This document shows positions 30,998-44,032 of a stretch of DNA of 64,000 nt, piece after piece. The stretch covers positions 10,230,001 through 10,294,000 of the forward strand of contig NC_026656.2 in assembly GCF_000004075.3 (NCBI RefSeq). The letters run 5' to 3'. The first letter of the stretch is position 1; each line of letters begins with the position of its first letter. The notes beneath the pieces were generated by a model. That model was given only the letters and a program-made list of their open reading frames with translations. It was not told the DNA's origin and did no database searches. This DNA comes from Cucumis sativus. Its lineage: Eukaryota > Streptophyta > Magnoliopsida > Cucurbitales > Cucurbitaceae. The position numbers and the translations under genes are program-made.

Positions 30998-31850
30998 AAT
31001 ATAGAATAAAACACAAAATTATTTACACAGTATAGAATAATTTTGAAAAAAGAAAAAATCCGCAACGTAAAAGAACAAAAATACTAAAGATTAATCAGTC
31101 ACACACACGTGAAAATACGATTTTGTACCCAGTCTAGCTAAACAATATTGCACCATTTTACCAAGTCTAAGCGATCATACACTCAATTTAAATGATATTG
31201 TACCAAATCTAAACGACGTTGGTACACAATGTTGTACTTTTGTATCCAGTCTAAACAATATTGTACCAAATCAAAATAATCTTGCTTCATAATCTTCTAC
31301 TCTTGTACTGAGTTTAGATGATATTGTACTCGTATACCCAATTTAAACGATTTTGCTTCACAATCTTCTACGCTTGTACCGAGTGCAAATGATCTCGTAC
31401 CCGTGTACCCAGTTTAAACGATATTGTACCAAATCTAAACGATTTTGTACTTAGTATAAACGATGTTATACTAAATCTAAACGATCTATTAGTAATAGTT
31501 ATCTATCTTTATCTTTGTCTATCTAGGGTAGACAATTGATAGTTTAGATATTGTACCAAGAAGAAAAAAAAAAAAAAGAGCTAAAGAAGAAGGAAGAAAT
31601 TATGGAAGAGAAAATGAAGAAATCGCGAACTAGAAGAAATGATAATATGAAAAAAGAGAAGTAATAATATGAAAAAGATGAGAAGAATAAATGGCAAGGG
31701 AAGAAAAAAAGTGAAGTGAAAAATGGTCCCGCAATATTCAAAACCAACAAAGGGCAAATTTGGAATTTATGAAAAAAAAATAATGGTGACTTCGTGGGCT
31801 TTAATTTTTTGTTACATGAGTCATAAATATTTTTTATTCTGTTACATTTA
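30998..31850 (+). mobile_element. Undescribed TIR element family, copy C
   Basis: The left end (30998-31025) and right end (31824-31850) are imperfect inverted repeats; the arms share AATAAAA/ATATTTA-type blocks with the termini of copy B. The subterminal block GTATAGAATAATTTTGAAAA matches that of A and B. The internal array (about 31130-31490) has roughly 21-24 bp units of the type CTAAACGATNTTGTACC. A purine-rich tract (31558-31720) and the tail AAATTTGGAATTTATGAAAA (also in copy A) follow. Non-coding. Confidence 0.5.
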
Positions 31851-31954
31851 TGTAAATTAATAGGAATTCTAAAAAATATTTATTAAAATATTGTCGTTTT
31901 TAAATTATTGGTGAAATGTAGTAGTTTTTGTTGATTGTGTTGGATTTTTTTTTT

Positions 31955-32065
31955 TTTAAACGATCTTATTAAGTACAACTTGGAAGTAGTGGGAGAATTT
32001 GAACTTAAGATCTCTTTTCATCAAAAACATATAGATGTTAGTTAAGCTAAACTCATGTTATTGCG
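31955..32065 (-). repeat. SINE-like fragment, minus strand
   Basis: The reverse complement reads GTTTAGCTTAACTAACATC (A-box-like region) and then GATCTTAAGTTCAAATTCTC (B-box-like). This order is the usual A-box/B-box layout of a plant SINE. The T-rich run at 31945-31958 on the plus strand could be its A-rich tail in reverse. Confidence 0.4.
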
Positions 32066-35000
32066 TTTTCATTAATCATCATAAGTTTAATTTTTACAAA
32101 TGGTAATATTTGATCCAACCAATTTTTTCTCTATTAAAAAGAAAATCTAATACTTATTCATTTTTCTTTTTTAATTGAAAATTAAATGTACTTTTTTTTA
32201 CTTAAATTTAAGAAAAATTGTCGTGAATAATAAAAGAAAATGAAATTAGTTACAAAAATAGCAAAACATTTGAATTGGTATAAAAAATTTAATGAATTTT
32301 ATTATATTTTGTAAATAATTTCAATATTTTTCTATTTTTGAGAATCCCTCCGATTTTATTTTAATATATCTTTTAGTTTCTATTTTCTAATAAAAAAAAT
32401 GTATCATCATTTACACTTACATTACCATTGAATTTTCTAATAATTAAAAAAATGGTTGTTGTTTCATCCTTAACTATCTAACTTTAAAAGGTCGTTTGTT
32501 TTTTGGGAATATAGATACCACAATTTTAAATGCTTGAAATTATAGATATACAAAATTATAGACATCCGACTTTAGATTACCGTATTTGTTTTATATAAAT
32601 ATTTTTCTTGATATCTATAAATATTTCGATCCGTGTTTGTTTCATATGATTTTCCTCCTTTAGAAGCCTTGGATATAAGGCTGTCTACTGCTCTTCTTCT
32701 CCTATTTTTTTTAAAAGTCTACCTTCATTTTGAAGGGAAGGTTTTTATTTTCTTTTTCCTTCTTTGAAAGAGGTCATCTTCCCTATTAAAGAAAAACAGT
32801 AGATTTTTAGATATTCAACTAAAACATTTGATTTGCGTAATATTAATTTTATTTATTAAGTAGCTTTTTAAATAAAAATTTTAAATTTACGTAAAGAAGA
32901 GTATTAATGTTTTTTTGTTATAAGACTTATCTAAAGCTTAATCTCTAATTTGCAAGGATCTTCTTTCAGATTTGTATGAATTTTGTGTGTATTTTGCAAC
33001 AAATTTGAAAAGGGAAAAAGACAACAAAGCAGTAAAGTTATTATTAAACATCTAAGCTCATTGATGTAACACAAAAAAGTAGAAAAGCATTCAAACAATC
33101 ACTCTGTCCACATCTCTATTTATAAATTGCTTCAAGTTCGAGTAGCAACATATTTTCTATATATATATATACCTTAATCAAAAGGAGAAATGAGAGATGT
33201 GATATTTTTGTGAAATTATTAATTTCATGATTATACACTAAAACCATAACGTTATATATAACAATTAAGATTTTTGAACTAGTAGATTTTACAAATTAAA
33301 ATTAGATAAGAACAACATACATTGATCTATGAATAATCTTCTTAAGGAATTGTGTTTCTCTCACTTGTCTTCCTTTATATCTTGATTTTTTTTCTTGGTG
33401 GAAAAAATAAGCTACTTAATAAAGTCATTAATAAAGCGAGTAAGAGAATTAATCCGTAATGTTCTATTTATAGACACCATCCATCATATTTAATTATGAC
33501 ATTATCTTTTTACCTAACTGACCTAATAAAATAATAGGCTCCAAAGGAAATTAAAATATGATATAATATATATGAACCACATTAATAATATTAATATTTA
33601 AAAAATAAATCAAACAATCTTAACAAGGAAATTAAACTCTTTTAAGGAAGGAAAAGAAACCTTGGGAACAAAATGTTGCTATTGTGCCCCTCTTTCATCA
33701 CATATGTTGCAATGAACAATGTAGCTTTTTTTCTCTAACATTGTATGGCTACCCAGCTGGACGTTTAACGTGTGGTGGAAAGAGTGACGTGTTCCCTTAT
33801 TGTACAAGTCTATAAAATTTGAAACATAGTAGAACTTACGTAAGTGTATGGCGATTTCTGTAAACAATGAAATAAGAAATAAGTTATAGTTAAAATTTGA
33901 CTGGAGTACATGTTACTTAAATTACAATGTATTTCTATATGCTGACCAATTGTAATTTTTTCAAAAAAGAAAGTACATTGTATTTGTGATTAAGTATACT
34001 TGGGTTGTTTTCGAGAATGCTTACAACATAACATATGAGACCTCTGAATATCCAACCAAATATTTGAATTGTTGCAGTCATCCCAATAAACATTCAAATG
34101 AGACATGGAATGATTTAAAGACGAGAAAAGTCTAACTTTAATACATTCTACAAATTGTTGAAACAAATAAAAAAATGAAACATATACTTCAACAACACGA
34201 TAATCGAAATTCTAGGAAGATTCAATTATCTACCATTCAAAAAAGCTTTTACTCGTTGTAAAATCGTAACAAAAACTTGTTTGTTATAAATAATTCTACT
34301 ATTGTCTTTCAAAACTATTACTAAAGGATATACTATATACAAATTGTAAAAGGATATACTAGTAAAAGATTGTAATTAATCGACAAAATACATTAAACAA
34401 TATTGTCTTCGAAAACTAAGATGTACAATAAAGATTGTAATTAATTAACAAAAAAAAATGTTAAACAAATATTATAAAATTTACAAATTTTAAAAATATG
34501 CATTTTCAAAATTTAGAAACATCAAAGCAAATAAAATACACAACCACTAAATTTCACAAAACAATGAGAATAATAATCACAAATAATAGATTTTGAGTTT
34601 TGAAAATGATTTCTAATTATTAATTATCGTTAAACGTAATCACATGTGAAGAAGGCACGTAGAATATAAAATGTTCTTATCTATTTATTTCTAAAAGAAA
34701 ACCACTCTAAAATTTATGATTTCACTTTTAATTATAATTACATCCCGTTACAAAAAATTGGAACTTTAATACTTTTATAATATCATTTTTGTTATCGTAA
34801 AAAGAGCCATCTTTGCTACATTTGTCTAGAACTTATTCTCTTTGTTTCTTTTGCACAACTCAATTTCTCTAAAAAAAATCATCTTTTCATTTAAAGAAGG
34901 ATAGATAAAGGACATTTTTTTGTCCTTCATCTATGCAATTTCTTCTAGCCAATTCTATATTGTATGATTGATAGACAAAGATAAAAAAATTATCAAGGAT

Positions 35001-35733
35001 TTTCACTGCACACCAAGAGATTTTAACAATTATATTCATCCTACTCATGCTAGAAAATGTTTGTGAAATGAATTTAACTAGAAGATCATTTTTGAATGAT
35101 TGAGATCATGAATATGAACATTTCATTTTTTATGATATTTTTATTATTGTATATTTTACCCAACTCATTCAACTTGAATACATTAGGTTTGAAGTACACA
35201 AATCTTCACACATCCTCATACTTACCCTTTTTTTCTTTTAGATTAATTTTTTTAATTTAAATGTTTATTAATTTGTAGTCGAAATTTTTTAGTTATAATG
35301 TGATGTATTTAAAAACTAATTAAAATTCACACTCCTACAATTAATCAATTAATTTATTTTATTTATTTTGACAACTATGCTGTGTTTGTTTTTCTTTATT
35401 TTGGAGTTTATGTTTATTTTTTCTCTTCAATTCCATTATATGATTTTAGCGATTTTTTATTTTTTCAATTATTATTTTTTGTTCGTGTTAAATAGTTGTA
35501 CTGAAAAAAGCCCGGGAAAGGGAAACATCATTTTTTTTTATTCGGACTTTGATTTTTTTATTATTATTTTTTTAATTTGGAGAAGCGAAAATATTATTAT
35601 TATTATTAAAACTTTAGTGTCTTTCTGAGAGATTTCTCCATTTCTTCCCGGCCGATAACAAGCTGTTTCGTCGGTGCCATCACCTGAAAGCTTGCTCTTT
35701 AATCCCCTCAATTTCATTGCCCCATTCCCTTCT
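32066..35733. other. AT-rich intergenic DNA, 3' side of the 11S globulin gene
   Basis: About 3.6 kb with no supported gene. Sequence is AT-rich with long T runs; the stretch at 33.2-33.6 kb has an LTR-like feel but no termini or target duplication could be found. The last 100 bases before 35734 are GC-richer and probably are 3' UTR of the globulin gene. Confidence 0.5.
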
Positions 35734-37406
35734 TCATCTCTGCGTCCTTCCTGGACTGAAAATCCTCATCTCCGGTTGCCCGTACTTCAGCCGCTGCGCC
35801 TCCTCCCTTGAAATTTTGTACATGTTCGACACAACTCCCAACGGAAGCAATCTCATCTGCGAAACTCTTCCCGCCAGCAAGTTCGTGATTGCGTTGTCGT
35901 TTGTCTTGAATGCAATCCACTCGAATCCTCTATCGCCTGCTTTTGTCATCACCACGAAGTTCTGAGGAATCATCACTACCTGTCCTTCCCGGACCTCCCC
36001 GTCAAACACCGACTGACCGTAGTTGTCCACCACTTGCACTCTTGCGCTACCTCTCGTAGCGTACGCCAATGTATGAGCGTTCACTGTGTAGTGCGGTGCA
36101 GATATCGCTTTCTGCAATGGAAAATTTGAAGAAAATTAGAGGTGTTATAAGATTTTTTGGCTTGTTAGGATTTCTGAAAGTGGCGATATGATCATTCAGT
36201 TACTGTTTTTGTTAGGGTTTTCAAATTGAGCAAAAATATTTTGGAGTCTTCACTTACGTTGTAGAGGACTCCTCGTTCGGCGCTGAGGCGGACTTGGCGG
36301 AGGAAGGGGAGGTTATTGAAGTTGGCGGTGGAGATGCGACCGCCACGTGTGTTGAACACATCGGCGTGTTCAGATCGGCCAATGCTATGCTTCAATCGGA
36401 GTGTGCATACGGTTTCTTCGAAGCCATTTTCTGTTTCTGATTCCACGTATCTTCCTCTTGATCTTTCTTGATCGTCTCTCTCCGGCATAAGCACATCGAA
36501 ATCTTCTTCGGCAAGCACGATTCTATCCCTCTCGTCGTCTTCTCCCTTCAATTTCCTAACCAATCCACTATCTACTTGGAAAGCTTCTTCTAAAAATTCA
36601 TCTGCAAATCCACTGAACACATTGCCTGATTTCTCTCCAGAAGATCCTCTATAGCTTCTTCCTTCCCATTCCCCTCTTCGCATCATCTCTGGTCTTCCGG
36701 CGAGGTAAAATTTCTGTAACAAACACACCCAATAATCTTAGAGGTTCTTGTTCAAATCAGTAATTAAATAGTTACACTCTGTTGTTGTTGTTCTTTTTTT
36801 TTTTTTACCCCAACTTACTCTGGCGAATGGATCAATTTGATTGGCGACATTGCGTGTATCAACGAACACAATCAAGATGAGATCAGACTGTCCACGATTA
36901 TACATCCAGTGAGAAACTCCGGCAGGGACGACGAGGAGATCTCCCTCTCTGAACTGGCGGATCTTCTGGTGCTGGTCTCTGAAGTTTCCAGACGATTGTG
37001 ATCTTCGTAAATCGGTTTGGTAAGTCTCAGGACAGCCAGGCATTGCAACACCTCGAATACCAGTACCTTGGACGACGAAAACAAGTTTAGGAGCATTAGT
37101 GAATCCAGGTAAAAGCAGACCTCTGGGTCGGATTGTATGGCGGACCATATTTACTCCGGCACACTGGAGCTCCTCACTGTTGGGCTCCCATAATTCAGTG
37201 AAACCACCCTCCGCCTCAATCCGGCGAACGGGGTCTTGAGCTCTGAGATTCTCGAGATGGCAGGGTTTGGGAGAGTGGAAACGGTGCTGTTGCCTAGCTT
37301 CACTGCCTTGGAAGCCCCAACTCCAGGGAAATTGGTCGGTCTGGGAGAGGCAGCCATGGATGAAAACTGCAAAACATAAGAAAGCAAGAGGAGAATAGTG
37401 AGGCAT
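35734..37406 (-). CDS. 11S globulin seed storage protein (legumin/cucurbitin type)
   Basis: Seed storage protein made on the rough ER and deposited in protein-storage vacuoles as hexamers. Exons (right to left): 37406-36819, 36713-36258, 36111-35734, together 1422 nt (473 aa), all junctions phase 0. It has a signal peptide (about 1-21, hydrophobic LAFLCFAVFIHGCLS), two cupin domains, and the conserved processing site N292-G293 (NGFEETVC) cut by asparaginyl endopeptidase into an acidic chain of about 271 aa and a basic chain of about 181 aa. Expected disulfides are C49-C82 within the acidic chain and C125-C299 between chains. The sequence closely resembles the cucurbit globulin cucurbitin from memory. 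Only two introns are present, whereas many legumin genes have three. The reading frame is intact. Confidence 0.95.
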
Positions 37407-37470
37407 GGTGAGGGAGAAGAGAAGAGAAGGGTGGTTGGGTTGGTTAGAGTGATGAGGAAGGTGGCGGAGA

Positions 37471-37478
37471 ATTTATAG
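37471..37478 (-). promoter_or_regulatory. TATA box of the 11S globulin gene
   Basis: The minus strand reads CTATAAAT about 65 bp upstream of the ATG at 37406, a normal distance for a short leader. An ACGTGG core (ABRE/G-box-like, 37518-37523 region) lies about 40 bp further upstream. That is consistent with abscisic-acid-responsive seed expression, though I did not find a perfect RY (CATGCATG) element. Confidence 0.6.
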
Positions 37479-37559
37479 GTGGTGACACAAGTGGAGGGCG
37501 GCGATGGTAAGAGAATACGTGGTGGAGGGATTGATGAAGAGACGCACCAGTTGCCATGG

Positions 37560-38667
37560 CGTTTCTGAGCGTTGTTGTGGAGCAAGAAGATCCACCTCAT
37601 TTTTTTGTATTTTCTAAATTGGTTATTTTGGAAATTTGTTTTTGTTTTCTCATGCTCTTCAAATTACGTTTCCGTTTAATTAAGATAATTATATGTAAAA
37701 CAATGATTATTTTTTTGGGAACAAATTAGCCTATATATAATAATGTAACTGTAAATTATTAATGTTTCCTATGGCAACCAATTAATCAACTTGTAGGCTT
37801 TTTTTCTTTGTTTTGAATGGTTGAATTATTTTAATTACACAGTAACAGTAGGTTTCCATCTAAAGAAGATATGGTGTTTTAACACATTGAGCTTATTACT
37901 TACCTTTGTTAAACTTTTTTCCCCTTTGAATAGGTTTAGTATTAAGCTATTTTTAATTTTTTAGTATATTGTCTTCGTCCAACTTAGACTCAGCCACCAA
38001 TAGTTTATAGTTTATATGTAGTATTATTCATCATATTCAAATTGTTGGCCTAATTTCATCCAATACAATAATTTTAGTTTAGTTTAGTTTTTTTTTTTTT
38101 TGTATATCGTATTTGTTGAGACTTGAAAACTCATAGTTGTTTTTATGGCAATATATTTATGTTCTGTTAGTTTTTTCTTTTCAAAAATTAATTTCATGTT
38201 AGAGGTGTGGAAATCTTATGTTTTGCTATGGGTAATTGATAATTTTTATATAATTTGGGAAATTGCATTGCATGTCAACAAAATTTAGAAAAAGAGTTCA
38301 CAACACCTCTTTTTTTTGTATATTGCAAATTTGACAAATATAACAATAATCAAATGGTAATCTGCTTTGATACTTTGAAAATGTATGTGACATGAATTTT
38401 ATTATCGTAATTTTTTAAAAAAAATTTGCTATTTTTAAAACTTTCTATATAATTTTAATAAATTTTTTATAGTCACGGTTTGAAATCTAAAATTTTAAAT
38501 TAGTAAAATGATGTAGGATTTTAAAATATTTTATTTTTTCTCCCCCAATTCTTTACTTTATTATATTTTTTGGGTTAAAAATTTATTTTAAAAAATTTAT
38601 TTGTAATTTCGTACGGTTTATTATTTTATAAATGATTTGTACTTATTTTATTGTTTTAGTTCGTTAT
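37560..38667. other. Intergenic DNA between the globulin gene and the copia element
   Basis: Distal promoter of the globulin gene, then AT-rich sequence with a T tract near 38088-38100. No gene is supported. It ends at the target duplication of the copia element (GTTAT, 38663-38667). Confidence 0.5.
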
Positions 38668-38810
38668 TATTAAATAGTTACAATTTGTTAGTTAGCTTGT
38701 TAGGTGTTAACTTCTCTTGTAACTAATTATTCTTTATCGTGTATATAAATACGTGGCAGTTCATTAATAAAGATGAGAAAGTCATTTATATTTGGTGGCC
38801 TTTCTAATAT
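38668..38810 (+). repeat. 5' LTR of the copia element (143 bp)
   Basis: Begins TATTAAATAG and ends CTTTCTAATA. Most of it, such as GTTAACTTCTCTTGTAACTA and AATAAAGATGAGAAAGTC, is repeated at 45109-45255. It is unusually short, and the termini are TA...TA rather than TG...CA. A TATATAAATA box (near 38743) and an AATAAA-type signal (near 38767) lie inside. Confidence 0.9.
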
Positions 38811-38822
38811 GGTATCATTAGA
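38811..38822 (+). promoter_or_regulatory. Primer binding site (initiator Met tRNA)
   Basis: TGGTATCATTAG follows the LTR directly. The usual plant copia site is TGGTATCAGAGC, complementary to the 3' end of initiator methionine tRNA. The first eight bases match and the rest have decayed. Confidence 0.8.
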
Positions 38823-41674
38823 ATAATGTTTCTTTAAAAATTTTCCCGCCTCAGACTTTCTTCTTCCTTCCCATCCTCGCCCACGACCTCTTCTCACCTG
38901 ATTTTACCATGGCCGAACAAACCTCCCAAACCATCAATCTGAATTCCTCCACCACATCACAGACCCAAGAAAATCCTCCTCCCACTTCCGATGGCCCTCA
39001 AAATCCCGTTGATCCGAATCAAGGATACTTTAATCCCTTTTGCATACACCACAACGATAACTCCAGTTTGATATTAGTCACTGAGCCATTAACAGAGGAG
39101 AATTATGTTTCTTGGAGCCGCGGAATGATAATCGGTTTATTCATAAAAAACAAGCTTGGCTTTAGTGATGGTTCTCTTTCCCGGCCAAACGATGATTCCC
39201 TTCCTTCTTGGATCAGAAACAACAACATTGTCATTTCTTGGATCTTGAATTAAGTATCCAAGACTATCTAAGCCAACATCCTTTTTGTAGATTCAACAAG
39301 GAGCATTTGGCTTGACCTCAAGGAGCGATTCCAACGGAAGATTGCTCCTCGCATCTTCCACATGAAAAGATCGCTCACAACTCTGTCTCAAAATCAAGAA
39401 TCAGTAAGCATGTATTTTACCAAGTTTAAAACTCTAACTGATGAATTAAACTCATATCGATCTGCTTGCACCTGTGGAAATTGTCGATGTGGAGGAATTC
39501 AAGAAGTAGCCGATTTCCTTCAAACATATCGTATCTTATGGTTTTTCTTATGGGACTCAATGAGTCTTATATATGCTCATACTCGAACACAACTACTTCT
39601 CATGGAACCTACCCCTTCCATATCCCGTGCCTTTTTCCTTCTTCTTCAAGAAGAACAATAAAGAGCCATTGCTTCTATTTCCCCTACTGTTGTCAATTCT
39701 TCAGCCATTGCTCTTGCTGTCTCTGCAAATAATTCCAGAAACACCTCTACAAATAAGCAGCGCAAGGACAAACCGATTTGTACTCATTGTAATATTCTAG
39801 GACACATTGTTGATAAATGTTACATTCTAGGACATATTGTTGATAAATGTTACAAAATACATGGATATTCCCCTGAATATAAAACAAGATAGCAACAGAG
39901 AATCAACATTAATAATTCAGGCTCCTCTCCCAACAACAGCACAAATTCAGTTTTCACTCAAACTCATGATTCCTCTACCAACCTGAATAACAACATCTCA
40001 AACCCAACAGAAGCCTTATTGCAATGCCAAGCCCTCTTAAACCAGCTTTAATCTCAATTTACAACTTCATAAATAGTTTCGCCAATCACATAACAAGTAC
40101 TCTCTCTAATTCATACTGGGTTGTTGATTCCAGAGCTTCCACCCATATATGTTGTTCTCAAGAGTTTCTCACTGATATTCAACCATACTCTGCATCTATT
40201 AGCTTGCCAAATAAAAACACTTATCAAAGTAAAAAACATTGGCACTGTAAAGTTATCTGATACACTTGTTTTGAAAGATGTTCTCTATATGCCTGAATTC
40301 TCCTTCAACTTACTTTTTGTAAGTGCAATCACAAAGGGGTTTTCATTCTCTATTCAGTTCTTTATTGACACTTGCATAATTCATGACAAGTATACTTCAA
40401 AAAAGATTGGCAGAGCTAAACTTTTCCAAGGACTATACATCCTTGGTCAACCAACCCTTCTTTCATTTGTCTGCACTGTCTCTAAAAATAAAGCAGCCAT
40501 ATGGCACTAACGAATGGGTCATCCCTCTGCCGAGTCTTTAAATTCTTTACATAATTTTTTGTTTTCAAAGTCTTCTATTGCAAGTAATTTGTCTCATTGT
40601 ACCATATGTCATTTGGCTAAACAAATGAAACTTTCTTTTACTTCTAACACTCTATCTTCAAATGCCTTTAATCTAATTCACATAGATATTTGGAGACCTT
40701 TTCCAACAGAAACATATTATGGATACTCTTTCTTTCTTACCATTGTTGATGATGCCACTCATTTCACTTGGGTGTTCATGCTTAGACACAAATTCGATGT
40801 TATATCTGTCATACCACAGTTTTTTAAACTTACAGAGACTCAATATGGAAAAACAATCAAGAAAGTGAGATCCGATAATGCGTCTGAAATCAAGCTCATT
40901 ACCTTCTTTGAACAAAAAGGAGTGATACATCAGTATTCTTGTGTTCAATGCTCGCAGCAGAACTCTGTTGTTGAAAGGAAACATCAGCACATCTTGAATG
41001 CAGCTCGTGCTCTCTACTTTCAGTCTCAAGCTCCTCTAAATTTTTGGGAGATTGCATCCTCATTGATGTATATCTGATCAACAGGACTCCTTCTTAACTA
41101 TTGAAATGGAAATCTCCATTTCAAAAGCTAAACAACTCCGGTCCTAATTATAAATTGTTGAAAGTATTTGGCTGCTTATGTTATGTGTCTTCATTATCGC
41201 ATAATCAATATAAGTTTCAACCCCGAGCTATCTCATGTCTTTATTGGCTATCCACAACGCATGAAAGCCTACAAATTATATGATATTGAGCACAAAAGAG
41301 TCTTTATCTCAAGAGACGTTGTATTCCATGAAATCATCTTTCCTTTCCATAACATTTCCAAAACCCAAATACCAGTTGATCCTTTACCTGGTTTTTCCAT
41401 ATCCAAATCTTTCCATGAATGTAACTCCCATTCTCATGCTACCTTGAGTCCTACCTCGAACATACAAACCAGTTCTATAAGAGATGAAAATACCAGGAGC
41501 AATAATTTTGAATCTAATGATTCTCAAAGTCAACAGCCGATGGATACTGATAATATGACAGTCAACCGTGAATTTACCACACCTCAAGATAATCAACCTG
41601 ACACTATTCCTGATGATAGTGAAGAAGTCATCATTAGAAGATCTACTCGTATAACCAAGCCACCTTCCTACCTA

Positions 41675-42864
41675 TGTTGGATCGGTATGGCAACCCTAGG
41701 GGGGAGAGGTGAATATGGTTTAATTAAACTTTTTAACAAATAAAAAGTAAATTCAACTAATTAGATAATTTTTAAATTAAATAAAGAATCTTTGTAAAAT
41801 TTGTTAAATAACACTATTGATAAAAAGATATAAATGAGAGTATGCAATCAAACTTAACCAACAAAAATATGTAACTAAAATTAAATGCAAAAATAATTAG
41901 AAAAGAGTTAGAGAAGAAAACACCGTAATTTTATAGTGGTTCGATTAAACTCAACCTACATCCACTTTCTCAAGCACTTCTTGGGATTTTGATTGAAGAT
42001 CTTCTTTTGACTCTTTCCACGAATTTGAGCCGAACCGATTCTTGCTCTTTGTTCGGTTTCAAGAGCAAACCCGATCCTTTTCACGGGTTAGGATCCAATC
42101 GCTACAATATGTTGAAGTTTTAAATCACACAAAAGAAAACTCTCTAAAAGAGTGAGTATACAATTTGAAGCTCACAAATTTAATCTTCACAATACAATAA
42201 GAATTCTCTCAAGAATAAGATAAAAAGAAAGATTGGAAGCTTTAGAGAAAATAACAATATTGACTTTTTCACTTTGTGAGGATTGTAAAGTTTTTGATAA
42301 TTTTCTTGAAAACTTGGAGAAAATGAAGTATATAAAAAGAGGGGAAAGATAAATTCAAAATCATTTTTGGTCATTGGATGTAAGTAAAAGAAAAATGAAT
42401 GGTTGAGATTTAAACTCAATTAGTCGTTAGACACAACACAAATAATAACATAATAATATGTCTTTTCACCATCTTTAAAAAAAAACTAGCCGTTAGACAC
42501 AAAGATAAATTATAATATTAAGGTCATTTTCTTTTTAAATTCATTTTCTTTATAAAAGTCAATAAAACAAAACCAAAAGCCACATTTGTTACTCCTCCAT
42601 TGCTCCAAATGGCTTTCTCTACTTGGTTCAAATTGAATAGTTGGTCACCACGTCACAATCTCGGGTATTTTTCCGAAGCTTCTTTGAGCAATATTTTCTT
42701 CGTTTGAACTTCGATTTGGGTGATTTAAGAGGCGTTAGAATCATTGTACTAAGCTCTACGTTATGGACAATTCAAAATAATAAAATTGTCAATAAAAAAA
42801 TCAGATTTGTTATCATCAAAATATTAATTAATTAGTTTGAGATTAAAGCCAAAAAAAGTCAACA
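41675..42864. mobile_element. Nested solo LTR, 1190 bp, target duplication ACCTA
   Basis: Starts TGTTGGATCGG and ends GTCAACA, giving TGTTG/CAACA terminal inverted repeats, and is flanked by ACCTA (41670-41674 and 42865-42869). It splits the copia pol frame exactly between PPSYL and the following QAYHCSLL, so the pre-insertion site can be read. No internal coding domain, primer site or second LTR is visible inside, which fits a solo LTR left by recombination. The phrase GGCAACCCTAGGGGGGAG near its start occurs in many plant LTRs. Parent family not determined. Confidence 0.85.
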
Positions 42865-44032
42865 ACCTACAAGCATATCATTGTAGCCTTCTCACCACAC
42901 ATCGCCCACCTACCCAAAAATCCACCGGATATCCCATAAACCAATACTTGACTTATCAAGCCTTGTCTCCTTCATACACACATCCCATCCTCCAAACTTC
43001 TATCCAAAAAGAACCTTCCTTTTATCATAAAGCAATTTTATCTCAAGAATGGCGCAAAACCATGGAAACAGAGCTAGAAGTTATGGAGACGAATCGAACG
43101 TGGAGTATTGTTCCTCTGCCTAAAGGCAAAAATTTAGTTGGTTGTCGTTGGTTATATAAGATTAAACACACGGTTGATGGTTCTATCGAGAGATAACAAA
43201 GCCCGTTTAGTGGCAAAAGGATATACTCAACAAGAATGTCTTGATTTTTTTGAAATCTTCTCACCAAATGCCAAGATGGTCACTGTTAAAACTTTGTTAA
43301 CCATAGCTATCTCAAAAGAATGGTCATTAGTTCAGCTTGATCTTAATAACTCCTTCTTACATGGAGACTTATTTGAAGAAATTTATATGGACTTGCCATT
43401 AGGCTATAAACCGCAACATGAGATTCAAGGGGAGAAACTTATATGTAAACTACACAAATCCATCTATGGATTAAAACAGGCCTCAAGGCAATGGTTTACA
43501 AAGTTCTCCACCTTTTTAATCTCTCTTGGTTTTCAACAGTCTAAAGCCGACTATTATTTATTCATCAAAGACAAAGATGACTCTTTTATAGCCCTCCTTG
43601 TTTATGTTGATGACATTATCATCACCGATGCAAATGTGCTTCACATACAAGAATTAAAAAGAGATCTTAATAAGAATTCATGCTCAAAGATTTGGGTCCT
43701 TTAAGATTCTTTCTTGGCCTTAAATTTGCGAGAAACTCATCTGGACTCTTCATCTCGCAGAGACATTACACCCTTTAGCTCATTGAAGATACATGGCTTC
43801 TTGGTGCAAAACCAACTTCTATACCGATGGATCCCACCGCCAAATTAAGTATATATGATGAAGACATTCTTCATGATGCCACTCCATACAGACGACTCAT
43901 TGGAAGGCTGCTATATCTAACTATATCTCGACCGGATATAACCTTTGTAGTTCATAAATTGAGCCAATTTATGGCCAAACCAACCTTAAGTCACATGAAT
44001 GCAGTCAATTATTTGGTAAGATATCTCAAAGG

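Noticed and set aside
35717-35965. Plus-strand open frame of 82 codons opposite the last globulin exon.
   Set aside because: It is the antisense shadow of a well-supported coding exon and shows no domain.
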